Shown piece after piece: positions 35,943 through 48,100 of a stretch of 64,000 bases of DNA. Below the pieces are notes generated by a model, which searched no databases, was not told the DNA's origin, and saw only the letters and a list, made by a program, of their open reading frames with translations. Every line of letters begins with the position of its first letter. Positions within the stretch are counted from its first letter, which is position 1. The stretch is from assembly GCA_025266875.1 (NCBI GenBank), contig JALLLT010000085.1, positions 1 through 64,000 of the forward strand, written 5' to 3'. The translations under genes and the position numbers were made by a program. Source of the DNA: Fennellomyces sp. T-0311 (lineage: Eukaryota; Mucoromycota; Mucoromycetes; Mucorales; Lichtheimiaceae).

Positions 35943-36059
35943 CTAACGTACAAGTAAGTACCATGTCTTTCCATAGAAATGCTAATATTACGATAGTTAA
36001 AAAGTCAGAATGGAATGGAACTGAGGAACCGGAACTATCGAGTTCTCTTACACTTTATG

Positions 36060-36325
36060 TACTTTAAGGTGGCTAGTCACTACAAAAGTTTATGGTGACC
36101 GCTACTTCCATGAGTATAAAAATCCACCGTTCAATACACAGCTCGATTTTCATCTCTTTCGCTTTCTTTACCATCGCTACATCGACTATACAGTAAGTTT
36201 TTTTTTCACATCGTCTTATATAACCGCTAATCCTTTCATCAACGCAACATCACCAGCGCTACTCAACAACCATATGTTCTCCTTTTAACACAACCTTATT
36301 AAAAGCTGTGGTAAACCACTACATG
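36060..36325 (+). promoter_or_regulatory. TATA-bearing leader resembling repeat family A
   Basis: TATAAAA at about 36117 followed by TTTACCATCGCTAC about 60 bp later, as at 33411. The segment is cut by the left end of CACTA-2. Confidence 0.45.
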
Positions 36326-36363
36326 CACTGCGCGAAAACCCATATATCAAGTACTTGATATAT
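36326..36363 (+). repeat. CACTA-2 left terminal inverted repeat
   Basis: 38 bp; the inner 22 bp are a perfect palindrome identical to 43251-43272. Confidence 0.8.
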
Positions 36364-37039
36364 GCATTGATATATGCCAACCTGATTTTGAAAAAAAATG
36401 ATGGCCCCCCAATTACTAAATAAAGTATATATTCAATAATTATGCAAAGCAGACTTGTAGAATTACTATAACAGAACAATATGTATGCATTGAATTATTA
36501 AAAAGTACCAGTTGTGATAGCTGTTTCACTTTCACGGCATAAAACACCCAAAAGTACGCACAGATATAATTTACAGTATTATAGTTACGAAAGAAATCCT
36601 TTGAAGATGATAGTTGCTGCCGGAATAGGCACTATTTGGGGGAGAGGTTACTAGACGGTACCCCAAGATTTATAGTGGAAGAAAGCGATTGAATGGGGGT
36701 TATATGCGGCATTATGCATAGTGGAAGAGATGTAAGCATAAAGAAATTGGCAACTACTGCGAGAGTATGCACTATGCACATATATTTTGTGTAAAGAAAT
36801 GACGGTGGATTGAGCAGGGTATGGATAAACTGCACCGGGTCGGGGGAGCTGACAGTGGGGAAGGAAGCTTGCTGCATGATAAGAGCACCAAAGCAACAGA
36901 ATATGATAGGATGCATACTGTCTTGTGTAATTGCTATATGTGAAATGCAACTGCTGGTTGTATATATCATACTTAAAAGGACAGCATGCTATCCATTCGT
37001 CTTTTATATACCAAAATTTTTATTGTAAAATATGTAAGC

Positions 37040-37525
37040 ATCAAACAGCAGCAGCGTTAGCAACGGTACCAGGGGCTGAAAAGGGAGCTGCCCAACGACG
37101 GCTGCATTGATCCGACGTGCTGTGCCTCAGATGATGGCCGCAGTGCTCTGGTCGTGCTCCGCCCGTCGTTCGCGAGGGAGAAAGTACTGTATGTACTAAA
37201 CCCGCATCATGTATACCGCTGCATTATTCTAAATTAGGAGGCTTTCTTTTTATCTAGCATTAAGGCACTGTATGAGCCGAAGGCGAAGGAGGTGGTATTG
37301 TTCCACCACCATTTTGATTAGGAAGAGAACGGGATCGATGAGGAGTTGCATCAATGGAGAGCTAATGAAGGAACGGATGCATTGGCGATCGATCGTACGA
37401 AGAAAAGAATCGAGAGCTCGCCGCTGGAGAAATTTCAGCAGTTGAGAGAGCAAGTTTTGCTATTTTTTGGAGGCGTTACCAAGGACAAAAAGCAATTTAA
37501 AAATTTATCGCTCAATATCCTGTAA
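37040..37525 (+). pseudogene. decayed coding fragment, possibly CACTA companion-like
   Basis: Codon-like sequence readable in one frame with scattered stops: GLKRELPNDGCIDPTC...LRPSFAREK, then after a short gap ALYEPKAKEVVLFHHHFD, a TAG, and EELHQWRANEGTDALAIDR. LKxxYP/LRxPSF spacing recalls the companion family, weakly. No intact start. The stretches 36364-37040 and 37526-37700 hold no gene. Confidence 0.35.
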
Positions 37526-37701
37526 TGCCACGCGTCACATTGGGGTTGCATAAGCAAAGTCTTGCAAGCTGTTGCAGCTGCATTAATTATATCATGCACA
37601 ATAGTGCTATTGTTCTGTAAAAGTTGCCTGTAATTCATTAAGCCATGTGTTTTTAATATGGCTTGCTTATCCAATATAAGCGCGTTAATAAGATACGAAG
37701 T

Positions 37702-37708
37702 GTATAAA
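37702..37708 (+). promoter_or_regulatory. TATA box of CACTA-2 transposase
   Basis: TATAAAA 38 bp before the ATG at 37746. Confidence 0.55.
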
Positions 37709-37745
37709 AGAGCAGTTCTCATTAAACTTTTTCTCTATCACTTCA

Positions 37746-40700
37746 ATGAACGATGTGGCCTGTTATTGTTCCATGTGCAGTGCACAGAATAACCTTGGAT
37801 TCCGGATGATATCGCGGGAAGCACGCGAAAGACATTATGAGCGATCGTTTGCTGGACCTAGAGATGATGGTATTTCTTTATTGGAATGCTTGAAAGAACG
37901 AACCAATAATAATAATGTTAACATTACAGTGCGTGCAGTTGTGGCACGATTCGAGAGACAGCAGCAGTTTGCCGATCCAGCACCGATGATGCGTAGACAA
38001 GGAACACCAATACGTCCTGCAGATGATGATGGTAACGGCTCATTCTGTATATCGCATAGCGTTTACTAAAATTCATATAGTAGAGATGGATGGTGAACCA
38101 CTAGAAGAGTTAATCCTTTGGATGACGATGTATATGACGACGAAGATGGTCGCGATAACGTTTCCGATGCCAATAACGACGAATACATGCGTGATGATGA
38201 TGATGCCAATCCAAGCGATAGCGATGGTAGTAGTGATACTGGCGGTGCAATGGATGCTTTGGATGTCGAGTTCGCAATGCAAGGGCAACAAGTGAACAAT
38301 GCAACAGAGGTAGTCAACGAGGAAAGTTAGTTGTTAAGAAGCAGTTTATTATACATATTTGCATTATTCTCACATTGTACATGACTGTAGAACTTACACA
38401 AATTCGTCATGCGAATACTTCCTGGATGAACACCGTCCCGCTGCTACTCACTTTCACTGTGGTATTCATTGCCCTTTTTCAACTACATTTCCTTTCCGAG
38501 CGGGCGGTTACCATTTTGATCGACTTTTGTACGATTGTGCTTGCAGAGGTATTCCTAACGTTTTCGCTGCCAGGGTCACTTGCAACATTGCGTCGATATA
38601 CTGGCTTCTCCTCATTGACCGATCGCCTGCGCACCTACGTATCTGTCCTCGATGCCACTACCTGTATCGCCTTGGACCAGGACAACCTGCCATCTCGGAT
38701 GAATGCACCAACAATGACATCCGATACGATCGTCGTTGTGGCAAACCATTGTTTCAAGACGTTGCAGGTCAGTGCACCCCACTGAAGACATTTGTCTATC
38801 AGCCACTCAGAGCCTCACTTGAGAGGATGTTCAAGCGTCCCAGGTTTGAGGCGAAGTTGGAGCACTGGCGTACCCACCGTCGGCGTATGGCACGAACATT
38901 CTCGGATATATATGACGGTGACATGTGGCGAAACGTTGAAGATGCCAACCAGCAACCTTTTGTTGCTAGGCCTCGATCTCTGTTGCTGACAATCAATGTT
39001 GATTGGTTTTCACCATATCTTAATTCGACATACTCTTGCGGTGCCATCTACCTTACGATCAACAACCTGCCTCGTGCCGACCGTTTCAAAACGGAGAATG
39101 ACATTCTTGTGGGTGTAATGCCCGGGCCAAAGGAAGCAAGCACGTCAGACTTGAACCATTACTTGAGGCCTTTGACAGATGACTTGGTGGAATGGTACAC
39201 AGGTTATAACATTGCCACCGCCGAGGTACCAACTGGTGCGAATGTCCGAGTCGCTCTTCTAAACGTTGCCTGTGATATCCCTGCCGCTCGAAAAGTCAGT
39301 GGATTTACCTCCCATGCAGCCGCAACACATGCCATAAATGTGATCGACAGTTTACAACGTTTCCCGATACCGGCCGCATTGACTATTCTGGCTTTGACGT
39401 TAGTACCTGGGTTCCTCGGGATCCTCATGCATACCGAATTCAAGCTACATTATGGCGCGACGCCGAAACAAGAGACGCTCGCCATCCAAATTGAACGCGA
39501 TCATGGAGCTCGATACTCTGAGCTCCATCGCCTGCATTACTTTGATCCAATCCGCTGCACAATCGTTGACCCTATGCACAACTTGTTTCTCGGCACGGCG
39601 AGACGTATGGCCAAGAAGTGGCTCTCTGACCGGGACTTGACAACCAGAGATCTGCGACAAATGCAGAAGATCGCTGACACCATTGTACCTCCTCCGGACT
39701 ACGTCTCGCTAACCGGAAGATCGAGAACGGCTTTGCGTTTATGACAGCGGATGACTGGAAGTCGTGGTGTCTTATATACTCGCCGATTGTGCTGAACGGT
39801 CGCCTCCCTCATGACAAACTTCGCAACTGGCTGCACTTTGTCGATGCCTGTCGTACTTTGGTTAGGCCATCCATTACCGAAGATGAGGTTGCTTCTGCAG
39901 ACGAAGAACTGGTCCAGTTTTGCCGTGGAGTCCAGGTGAACTACGATGCCCGGTTCATCTCACCAAACATGCATCTCCACTTGCATCTGCGAGAGACAAT
40001 CGCGGACTTCTCCTCTCTGTACGGCTGGTGGTTGTTTAGCTTCGAGAGGTACAATGGCTATTTGAAAGACATCGACACCAACCAGAAAGATTCGTTCGAG
40101 GCCACGTTCATGAGAAAGTTCCAGGAAAAGACAGGTGTTCGCGACTTCGTGAATTCGTTCGCAACTCGTTTTGGTGCCGCTCCTGTGTATCTTCAATTTT
40201 TGAACCGCTTTATGGATAAGGTCCAGCCGATCCAGGACACTATTGCCGAATTGCCACTGAACTTCGACATCCACACGTTCTACGCACTTTCCACAGATAC
40301 CGATGCCATTGGCAGTGTGAAGGGAAGCGAGCTACTGCCGCCGGATGCCTATCCATTAAAAGTCAAACCCTCTTCTCGCATGACGCTCGATGATTACCGT
40401 TGCTTGTTGGCGTTTTATCGTACGCAGTATCCTGCCATACTGCTGGACGATGTAGAAAATCAGACCGGCCAAGGGGTACTTGTCAGCAACTTGATCGAGG
40501 TGATGGCGACGATCACGCTTATGGGGCAGACGTACCGAAGCTTTGCAGCACGGTCGCGTAGAGGTGCTCACGCTCTCGTTTTGTTCGCAACAGGCCCGCG
40601 GAATGTCATCTTCTGGCCCTGTGAGATCCAGTACTTTTTCAGACATACGCTTCTCATTGATGGCCGGCCCATACACCACGTCTTTGCCTTTGTCCGTTAC

Positions 40701-40904
40701 CTTCAAGAAGCTGAGGATCGTGTCCACGAATACACCGATCAATACATTGAGACTTGGTCGAGCGAATATACCCAACCAGATTTCTATTGCATCTTGCCTG
40801 TCCATCGGCTGTATACACAAGTTGCGGTCATTAAACATACAGCCGGAGGCAATCGTGGCGCGAGAACTACTGTGATTCCTTTACATAAAAAGAAACTGGC
40901 TTAA
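37746..40904 (+). pseudogene. CACTA-2 Tnp2-like transposase, several frameshifts
   Basis: Same architecture as CACTA-1: Cys finger exon (CYCSMCSAQ) from 37746, acidic exon (38118-38326), then the long exon from about 38390. Compared with the intact copy, the frame must change near 38640 (before CPRCHYLYRL), near 39330 (before CHKCDRQF), near 39485 (before QIERDHGARY) and near 39718 (before FMTADDWKSW). The motifs DPMHNLFLG and HLHLHLRETI are still readable. The C-terminal third (39741-40904) is one clean frame. Small indels rather than introns, since no GT-AG pairs fit. Confidence 0.88.
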
Positions 40905-40975
40905 ACTAAAAAAAATAAAATAGTGCCTCAATATTTTTTTACCCTACAGAAAAGGTTCCCCCATTGGGGGGTTGT

Positions 40976-42119
40976 TTATTCATGAACTATCCAGTCCATC
41001 AACGCTGTGCGCGCATCATCAGGCATGGGAACATCGACATCGATATATCGTCGCTCCAGTTGGCCAGGATGTGAATCCTTTGAAGGACGATATCCGTCAA
41101 GTGTTCGTATAAGATCCGTTGCCTGCAGCTGAATAAGCAAGGGATATAATGAAATTTAAAAAGACAAATTCACCTGACGATTACGCCACTTGGGCACCTT
41201 TGCGGTCACATACTTTGTGCCGGTGGTGGGCTGGTCGATGTCTGTTTCTTCATCAGACATGCAGTCAACACGCGCCAGAAGAACTTCGGCGTTCGGATAT
41301 GCCGAAAGCTCGGCAGCATGCTTCCGGTACTCACGTAAACGACGTTCAGAATTCTAAGTACTTCAATCAAAACACCATTTCTATATACTCATTCACAAAA
41401 CTCTTACGGCCTTCTTGCGATTCGCCCGACGATCTGACCGTCGTTTACGTGCAGCCTTCTCCTCAGTTGTACGCAGCCTGGTACACCTATTGCCATGGAA
41501 ACTGCAGATCTTCGACTTCAGCGCTGCCGGGGTTATCCGGACATTCGCCAAGTCTTCGATATACTTTGTGAGCTTTCTTCTCACCTCCTTGTTATGAGGA
41601 GATGAGAAGGGCTCAGCAAGGAACCTAAACTGCTGGTCCGCTGGCAAAGTCTCATCGTGATACTCCCGTATTAGTTTCTATTCTCCAGTAAGTTACTATT
41701 CACACTTATTATAAAGTCTAACAGTTTCTTATGGAGACTTTCGAATCGTCCAGCCACAGCAATTCGGATCCAGGTACTGCAGCACCACCGGACGGGACGG
41801 CAAAGGCAGGCGGAACAGCGGCACCAGGCAGGACAACAGCGCCAGACGGGACAACAGTGCCGGTGGTAAGCAATACGGACTGTCGAGCAAGCGCGTCGCC
41901 CATCGAATCCACTCGCCGTTCCAGAGCGAGATTTCGCGCCTCCAACTGCCAGACGCGGTCCTGAAGCTGCAAACGCTCCTGTTCGGCATTTTCCGCCTCT
42001 ACTCGGCGAAGGCGCTCCTGAGAACGCTCTTCATCCGTAGCAGGGCGGACGAATTGGGTGGTGGTGGGCGTTTCACGGGTGGTGGTAGGGTGAGTGGTTG
42101 GAGCAGAAGAGCGAGGCAT
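40976..42119 (-). CDS. CACTA-2 companion protein, intact
   Basis: Second gene of the element, convergent with the transposase, 71 bp between stops. Exons 41778-42119, 41408-41677, 41174-41353 and 40976-41128 give 314 aa without a stop. N-terminus Thr/Pro-rich, then a Glu/Arg coiled coil (residues about 25-70) and an Ala/Pro/Val linker. The middle has a basic, probably DNA-binding region (NKEVRRKLTKYIEDL, RKRRSDRRANRKKA). Then HAAELSAYPNAEVLL and an acid patch, and a C-terminal ERRYIDVDVPMPDD. In plant CACTA elements the second product (TnpA) binds subterminal repeats; an equivalent role is plausible, not shown. A decayed relative lies at 34860-35942. Confidence 0.78.
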
Positions 42120-43140
42120 CTATAGTACCACTTGTAAACAGCTAACACACGCAAAACTACTGATAAACTTACGTTTGGCTTGGATACAATAGGTGGATAA
42201 AGAAGTGAAGGCATCAGGTGCGGTAGGGCCTTTTATTTCCAGCGGATGCATAGTTACACATATATTCTGGTTTCTGCTGCAAACTGTTATTGCCGCTTCT
42301 TTTTCCGTTTTCTTTCACTTTTTTCAATCTTCCACTGGCCCTTTCAAAAGCTCAGGTAACAATTCACTGCTGCCGGTTCTTCTTCACTAACAAATCTATT
42401 CCCAAGGCTGTACCCTTTATCGTCATCAGGTATGCTATATGAAAACTGGCCACGTTACTTTTACTGCGAAAATGTATTAAGCCGTGCGCGATTTGCCGAT
42501 ATGAAAGTACGTAATGTTTTCCTAACGCTCTTTCAAAGTCTCTTTTGCTAACTCATTGCTCCTTCCATAGCTGACATTCAGGCATCTCACTACGCCTGTT
42601 GTTCATTTCCAACCCAATCTGAAACAACTTCCAATTGCACTTTTCAGATGGCGTATTATTTTACTGAAGGTACTTTCTTTCATCACTTGCGGTTCTTACA
42701 CAAGCATGTAGAGCTTTTCCTGTTATATGCTGCCATGAGCGGTCTTTATGACGACTGTTGGGCTTCTCATTTTATCATTGCTAGCTTCTTTTCACTTTTA
42801 GCCACTATACCATTCTCTGCTTTCATCTAGCATAGCTGCTTTAGACCCTTTCATATATATAGCATAGATTATAGCTTTTTTAAATTGCAATGAATAAAAT
42901 TGAATTCGTTACCACCAATCTCTATACGATTTTACGGTTGCTATAAAAATACGCGTTGAATAATCCACCAATCAGTATATGACCACCATGCACGATAAAA
43001 GTATGTAATGCGATGTATGTACATTATAGTTTCAAACGTCATGTGGAAAATTTCGTACATATGCGCAGAAGGCAGTTACTTGCATTATGCAAAGTGCTGT
43101 TAGCTTTATGCACGCTAAAGCTCCCGTTTTTAGTAGGCAC
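42120..43140. other. non-coding part of CACTA-2
   Basis: T-rich sequence with several splice-like GT and AG signals (42442, 42570) but no gene. Confidence 0.4.
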
Positions 43141-43147
43141 CCAGGTC

Positions 43148-43288
43148 CATATATCAAGTACTTGATATACGGCAAGGAAGTACTTTTTTTGCTGCATATC
43201 GCAAGTACTTGATATACGTATATCAAAGCATATATCAAGCATTTTTATGCATATATCAAGTACTTGATATATGCCTTGTTGCCCAGTG
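43148..43288 (-). repeat. CACTA-2 right end with palindromic subterminal repeats
   Basis: Three copies of CAAGTACTTGATATA in 125 bp, the last being the perfect palindrome at 43251-43272, then CAGTG at 43288. Confidence 0.8.
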
Positions 43289-43559
43289 TATGTATGGACA
43301 CAATAGAGATCGGTCAAACATCCATTCTAGCACATTCCATCAGACGAACACTCTGGAAGAGTACTGATGACTAAGATATGAACGGTATTACCTTACACCG
43401 GTTTCAAGGAAGCTGAATGATGTTCTACAGGACATGCACCTATCACAGAGTACACGGAGTCGATATCTGCCGTCGTCGGTAAAACATAAGACGAACACGC
43501 AACCCGATACGTCCTCGACCAAGTATCATTTATCCAGGAACGGATATTAGAATCTCCAG

Positions 43560-44034
43560 TAAAAGATATAAAAGAGAGAGAGTTCATCCATAATAAAGGA
43601 CATACAATTATTCAGATTCTCAACGAATTCTATTTCTTGTTACCAATTCTATTTCTTATAACTCTCTCACCACAAAAGCCAAAGCATAAAACTGTCCGTT
43701 CAGTAAGATTACATTCTGCCCCATTGCTTCGCATGCTTTTACTTCATAATAGCATTCACTTTACTACGACCGGCACTTCTTTTCATAGGCTCAAGCTACA
43801 GAGGTACGTAATTCATGAAATCCGATTGCCACGAAACTCATAGGACTTGACTACATGGATGCCACACTCGTAGTACTCTCAGAATCGTAAGGTAGCTTTT
43901 TACTTTAAAACTGCTATATGCGTTTTCTTCTAACTTCTTCGGTTCTAGTCAACCTCGTTTACCATTTCCTTGGAAGGATCTATACTTCCTGCGCTGGTTG
44001 CTTTGCATTACTGGCAGTGCCCATATCTACCTAT
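43560..44034 (+). repeat. non-coding repeat family, copy C
   Basis: TATAAAAG at about 43566. Resembles copy A in the segments around GGTACGTAATT (43802) and AATCGTAAGGTAGC (43886), with TTCTAG at 43945 in the same relative place. It stops where Helitron A begins. No open frame. 43289-43559 between CACTA-2 and this copy holds nothing recognised. Confidence 0.5.
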
Positions 44035-44216
44035 TAAAAGAATCGAGTCCGCTAACTTTCCTTGCTAACTTTCTCTGCTAATTTTCAAGAAAAGGAAATC
44101 GCAGTCCCACCTTGAGAAAACCTTACTGTACCTTGCCAACTTTTTTTTTTACAACCACCTTTTTTCTTTTCTAACAGCTGACAACTACTACTGAAATTCT
44201 AAGAAGCGTGCTATCT

Positions 44217-44220
<4 letters not shown>

Positions 44221-44281
<61 letters not shown>
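44221..44281. repeat. 61-nt poly-T run
   Basis: Uninterrupted T run in the Helitron 5' region; the matching spot in the derivative at 52138 has only nine T. Expanded homopolymer, possibly with assembly error in length. Confidence 0.9.
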
Positions 44282-44283
<2 letters not shown>

Positions 44284-44576
44284 GTCTGATAAACAGCCTG
44301 AGTTTTTTTTTAATTGAGTCTCATCACTACCGTTTCTTTTCATCTCCTTCAATCTGTTCATCTCTTCATTATAATTTTTTTTTTGCAAGCAACAACTTTT
44401 CACATTGTGAGCCGGTGCTACATTTAAGCTAACTGACGCTGTTGTTTTCTAACTCGATTACTTTTTGCAAAGGTCTTCTAATTCTAATAATTTCGTTTTT
44501 GTTCCTGAAGAGTCTGCGTAAGACATAAACGTTTGCATAATCATATGTTGTTTCTAATTTGTATATAATAAAGAGG

Positions 44577-45124
44577 ACGCAGTCGTCCCTGCATCTGTTG
44601 TGGCGGAACAGACCACCAACGCAGTTCTAGCCGGAGATGCCCTCTCAACGAGAGGAATATTATTGCTGCTGCTGTTGCTGCTGAACCTGAGGCCCATCAG
44701 GGTGCACCATTGCATGAGGATGCGTAGGTATAAAAAATGCTACCATAACGCATTTACTTAAATAATTCTGCCACCAAAGACCCCGTCTCTGCATCCATTG
44801 TGGTGGAACAGACCACCAACGCAGTTCTAGCCGGAGATGCCCTCTCAACGAGAGGAATATTATTGCTGCTGCTGTTGCTGCTGAACCCGTGGCCCATCAG
44901 GGTGCACCATTGCATGAGGATGCGTAGGTATAAAAAATGCTACCCATAATGCATTTACTTAAAAAATTCTGCCACCAAAGACCCCGTCCCTGTGTCCGTT
45001 GTGGTGGAACAGACCACCAGCGCACTTCCAGCTGGAGATGTCCTTTCAATCCGCGGTACGTTGTTGCTGTTGCTGCTGCTGCTGAACTTGAGGTGGATGA
45101 AGCTGCGCCACTAGGAAATGATGC
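44577..45124 (+). repeat. three tandem copies of a zinc-knuckle exon plus intron
   Basis: Unit of about 200 bp: a 141-144-bp exon with the same phase at both ends and a 56-57-bp intron. Copies 1 and 2 are almost identical; copy 3 is more diverged. Confidence 0.9.
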
Positions 45125-48100
45125 GTACGTAGTATCTTCTATATGCTATCAATTACCGATCATACTAAATCACTTCTCCGATACAGTGGCGATGAAGCTG
45201 CGGCTGAGCCTGTCTGTAATGTTCGCCCACGCCTAGAAGCGCCTATGCCTCGAACCTACTTGGAAGCATGCTCAGACATCGATTCCTTCCGCGAGGAGTC
45301 GATTGTTGGTAGAAATATCAACGATGAGCATCGACATCTGCTGCCTACCGAGCTGTATCTCTGCCCATACTGCAATGCCCGCATGTATATATGGGAGAAG
45401 GTCGCCGGTACTGTCGCTGCCTCACGCTTCAACTTGTGCTGCCGCCAAGGAGCTGTCCGCCTGGCCCCTTTACAGGCTCCACCTCAACCGCTTCTTGGCC
45501 TTTTGACCGGTGATACTCTGCAAGCCCAACAGTTTCGTCGCAACATCAGGGCGTGCAACTCGGTGTTTGCATTCTCCTCCCTTGGTGCCACCATCGGCAG
45601 TGCCATCCACATCGATCATACTCACAACGTGTTTGTCTTTCGTTTGGAAGGTATATTGTACCACCGGATATCGCCATTGGAACCCGGTCAAGGCCATGCT
45701 CCGGGGTTCTCGCAGATTTACATCTTCGATGGGGCTATGCAGATGCAGCACCGCCAACGTATCTTCAGCGACCTGAATAACGCCGACTTGCTTGAGCTAC
45801 AGGATATGATACACGACGTCAATCCGTTTGCTCGCGAGTATCAAACTGCTGGAGAACGATTGCGCAACCAACCTGAGGCCAACGTCACCATCCGCATCAA
45901 CGGATCCACCGATCGTGCACGACGCCAGTATACCGCTCCTGCCACTGCTGAGGTCGCTGTCATCATTCCTGACCAGGAGGATGATGATGAGCCACGCCAT
46001 CGTGACGTGTTGGTTGTGCGTAGGAATGGGACAATGCAGCACATCAATGAGTTCAGTACTCTCTACGATCCATTGCACTACGTCCTCATGTTTCCTCGTG
46101 GTAACCTTGGGTGGGGTACCAACATCCCTCGCATTCCTGAGAACAACCGTGGCCAGATCAACGATGTCGAGGATACTGACGACTTTCGTGACGAAGCTCC
46201 GGATACCGATGGGCGTGAGATCAACGAGCGCAACACTGTCACCATCCGCGAGTTCTATGCGTACATGATCCAAATGCGCGAGAACTCATACATCCACTAC
46301 TACGGTCCACTGTTCCACCAGTTCCTCGTGGACATGTACGCCAAAATGGAGTCCAATCGCCTGTTTTACTTGCGGGAGAACCAGGATACTCTTCACGCAG
46401 ACGTTTACCAGGGACTTGTGGATGCTGTCCACAATGCTGACGGGGCACCAGTGAACGGGGACAACGTTGGTAGGCAGAGAGTAATTCTGCCATCAACATA
46501 CACTGGAGGACCACGGTTCATGCACCAGAACTACCAAGACGCCATGGCCATCATTCGTGCAGTCGGCCACCCTGATCTCTTCATCACGTTTACCTGCAAT
46601 CCAAACTGGGAGGAGATCATTACTGCATTGGAAGATCCGCAGGAGCGTTCTGATCGTACCGACCTCATTTGCCGCATTTTCCACCAAAAGCTTAAATGCT
46701 TGGTCGAGGATATTAAAAAGAACAAGATCTTTGGCCGCGTCATTGGCTCTGTCTACGTCGTCGAGTTTCAGAAGAGAGGATTGCCCCATACCCACTTCGT
46801 TGTAATTCTCGATCCTCGCGACAAGCCGCGCTCGCCTGAGCAGTACGACAGCCTGGTGTCTGCTGAGATTCCCGATCCGGACGTGAATCCGCGGCTTTAC
46901 GACATTGTACGACGCTTCATGGTGCACAGGCGGTGCAGCGCCCTTTGTTATAATGAGCATAATGTCTGCAAGAGCCATTATCCAAAGCCAATCTGCACAG
47001 AAACGACGATCAACGAGAGTACTGGGTTCGTACGCTATCGTCGTCGTCCAGGCCGCAAGTATCCCGATACCAACCAGGGCAACGAGTGGATTGTCCCTTA
47101 CAACCCTTATCTGTCCACCAAGTACAATGCACATATTAACGTCGAGATCTGTGCTTCGGCACGCTTCGTTAAATATCTGTACAAGTACATCTATAAGGGT
47201 AGTGATCGGGCTGATTACCGGATCGTACACGATGATGAGGTCGTAGACGAGATTCGTGCTTGGCAGCAATCTCGCTATGTCTCCGCCATTGAGGCCACAT
47301 GGCGTCTATTTTCGTACGAGCTACATCGCCAGTTTCCTTCCATCACTCGCCTAGCCATCCATCTCGAGGGTGAGCAGTATGTTACCTGGCGAAGTGGCGC
47401 ATCGATCGAGACGGTCATTGCAAGGCAGCAGCAGAAAAAGACCACGTTGACAGCTTGGTTTCAGCTCAACATCGATGATCCGGAGGCGCGTTGTTATGTC
47501 GGTTTTTGTATGACTTGGACACAACTAAAATTTGACAATAACGAATTGTCTCAAATTATTTCTTATCAAGATTCTATGTAAGAGTTAGTAACCTATAAAA
47601 GTTAGTGTTAATATACGCAGGAGTTCTTCAAGAATTGGTCTTATATTCGTTGCCAAACTGCGGTAATATCCTAAAAAGGAATTATCAAATTGTCGACTCT
47701 CGTTGAGATAGGACAGATAAGGTCAAGATAAAAAGAAGTTTATGTAGAGAAAACTTTATGTTGGGAAGAACTAAGCTTTACAGATAACTGACACGCTCTA
47801 TTTATACCTTTCCTCAGACACTTATCTAGTCTATACAATTTCTTATATCTGGACTTTTTATAAAATATAGATTTTCGATCATATCTGGATATCGGACAGA
47901 ATCTGGATCTTGGCAAGTATTTGGATTTTGATATATGTCTGGACTTGACATTTATCTAAACTTAATTAGGAAGTTAGTGTCACAATGACTATCAGCTTCC
48001 CTTGAGAACCAAAAACGTCGTAACAGCGTGAAATCCTCTACCCTGACATCTCAACGTACTATTGGTTCGATCCCGGAACGAACCATGGTACATGGATTAG

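Larger units (their letters stand above)
36326..43288 (+). mobile_element. CACTA-2 (CMC superfamily), two genes
   Basis: Both ends start CACTG (36326, and inverted at 43288). Sixteen bases in from each end begins the same palindrome around TATCAAGTACTTGATA. Total 6963 bp. Contents: decayed fragment, frameshifted transposase (plus strand) and intact companion gene (minus strand, convergent). Flanking trinucleotides are ATG and TAT, so no clear target duplication. Confidence 0.8.

Noticed and set aside
44188..44432. Lys-rich or Phe-rich open frames over the poly-T run
   Set aside because: They are translations of a 61-nt homopolymer.
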